A stretch of DNA of 6,168 bases, from NCBI GenBank assembly GCA_937983035.1, contig CALKAN010000260.1:1-6168 (forward strand). Direction: 5' to 3'. The position numbers and the translations under genes were made by a program. Position 1 is the first letter of the stretch; each line of letters starts with the position of its first letter. The notes below the pieces were generated by a model. That model made no database searches and had not been told where the DNA came from. It saw only the letters and a program-made list of their open reading frames with translations. Below are positions 5,475 to 6,168 of the stretch, one piece after another. Origin of the DNA: an uncultured Paenibacillaceae bacterium. GTDB taxonomy: Bacteria; Bacillota; Bacilli; Paenibacillales; CALAME01.

Positions 5475-6168
5475 TTGAATCAATCGTCAGGATTGCGTTT
5501 CGATATTTATGAACGAGTGCAGCTAACTGAAGAAAATGAGGATATTGGACAGCTGGAAGAAATTGAGCTTATTCCCAGCATTGAATTGAATGTGGATGAC
5601 ACCCAAGCGGTCCTGTCAGGACATTTGCAGCTGAGCGGCAGCTACAGCAATCTGCGTTCTGTACAGCAGCAGCTGGAGCATAAGATTCCAGCGGAAATCA
5701 CGCTGCCTTTGCATCGAATTAAAAACGCAGACAACATTGGCATCGAAATCGAAAATTTCGATGTAGAGCTGCTGTCCGCCCGCACGCTGAACGTTACTGG
5801 AGTGCTGTCGCTCAGCGGATTAGAACTGAATCGGCCGGATCAAGTGAACTGGGCGAGCGAAGAAGCGGTCTTTGTGCATGAAAAGACGGATTCTCGTCAG
5901 CAAACAACCGTGCAGGCGGAGACTTCGGATTGGCGTTCTGCCGCAGCGGAAGAAACCAGCGCGGAAGCTGAAAAAGCTGACAGCGATTTTACGCCGGAGA
6001 AGGCGGAAAATTTCCGTTCGGCCTCCGACCAATCAGCGGAGAGCGGCAGCAGCTTTGGTTCCGCGTCTTCATCGGCCGATCGCACAACAGAAGCAGAGCA
6101 AAAGCAGGCTGCTGAACTGGAAGCGGCAGCTGAGCGCAGCTCATCAAGAAGGCTGGAAGCATCTGAAC
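5475..6168 (+). CDS. spoVID: SpoVID-like spore coat morphogenetic protein, 5' part
   Basis: By its position directly after the hem genes and by its N-terminus, this is probably stage VI sporulation protein D, which acts in the mother cell in coat encasement of the forespore. 231 codons are present, with no stop before the window ends. Residues 1-118 look like a beta-strand-rich domain: LRFDIYERVQL, a hydrophobic/polar alternating VLSGHLQLSGSYS, then AEITLPLHRI and VTGVLSLSGLEL, which I recall as resembling the SpoVID N-terminal domain. From about residue 136 the protein becomes low-complexity, rich in Ala, Glu and Ser with few hydrophobics, like the acidic middle region of SpoVID. The C-terminal SpoIVA-interacting region and LysM domain known in B. 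subtilis would lie outside the window and cannot be checked. No signal peptide or membrane segment is seen. The TTG start is set by AGGAGG at 5461 and aligns the first conserved residues with the family. Confidence 0.8.
   Translation, partial: MNQSSGLRFDIYERVQLTEENEDIGQLEEIELIPSIELNVDDTQAVLSGHLQLSGSYSNLRSVQQQLEHKIPAEITLPLHRIKNADNIGIEIENFDVELLSARTLNVTGVLSLSGLELNRPDQVNWASEEAVFVHEKTDSRQQTTVQAETSDWRSAAAEETSAEAEKADSDFTPEKAENFRSASDQSAESGSSFGSASSSADRTTEAEQKQAAELEAAAERSSSRRLEASE
5880..6167 (+). other. Ala/Glu/Ser-rich low-complexity segment in the SpoVID-like protein
   Basis: Residues ~136-231 are dominated by Ala, Glu and Ser, with scattered Lys, Gln, Asp and Arg, including AAAEETSAEAEKADSD and the run EAEQKQAAELEAAAERSSS. 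The composition suggests a disordered or partly helical linker between the N-terminal domain and the unseen C-terminus. It continues past the window edge. Confidence 0.65.

Overview
The window is a stretch of a Bacillales-type (endospore-forming, low-to-mid GC Gram-positive) chromosome carrying most of a heme biosynthesis cluster followed by a spore-coat morphogenesis gene. All genes lie on the + strand. The assignment to Bacillales rests on three points: the proteins resemble Bacillus HemB, HemL, HemE, HemH and HemY along their length; the sixth gene resembles SpoVID; and hemB-hemL-spoVID is the order known from Bacillus subtilis. I cannot name genus or species.

Layout: the 3' part of hemB (1-505) is followed after 21 bases by hemL (527-1819). 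A 125-base gap (1820-1944) holds a sigma-A-like promoter whose -10 element lies inside a Fur/PerR-like inverted repeat. Next comes a tight hemE-hemH-hemY block (1945-5386), in which hemH starts at a TTG inside the end of hemE and the hemY ribosome site overlaps the hemH stop. An 88-base gap (5387-5474) holds a long imperfect inverted repeat whose right arm is the ribosome site of the last gene. That gene is a spoVID-like gene with a TTG start (5475), cut by the window end.

Function: HemL makes 5-aminolevulinate and HemB condenses it to porphobilinogen. HemC and HemD, not in view and expected upstream of hemB, would give uroporphyrinogen III. HemE yields coproporphyrinogen III, HemY oxidises it to coproporphyrin III, and HemH inserts iron to give coproheme. 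This is the coproporphyrin-dependent route of Gram-positive bacteria; the last enzyme (ChdC/HemQ) is not here. In B. subtilis hemEHY is a separate locus, so here the late heme genes sit between hemL and spoVID.

Points to check: (1) the first ~33 bases do not read as normal HemB in the reading frame, but resemble the conserved pre-helix motif in another frame, suggesting a frameshift or poor sequence at a contig edge; (2) the Fur/PerR-like box on the hemE promoter; (3) the hairpin that would bury the spoVID ribosome site in read-through transcripts, with a possible sporulation promoter placed so that its own transcript would lack the blocking arm. I found no mobile element, CRISPR array, tRNA/rRNA or wholly unknown gene system.
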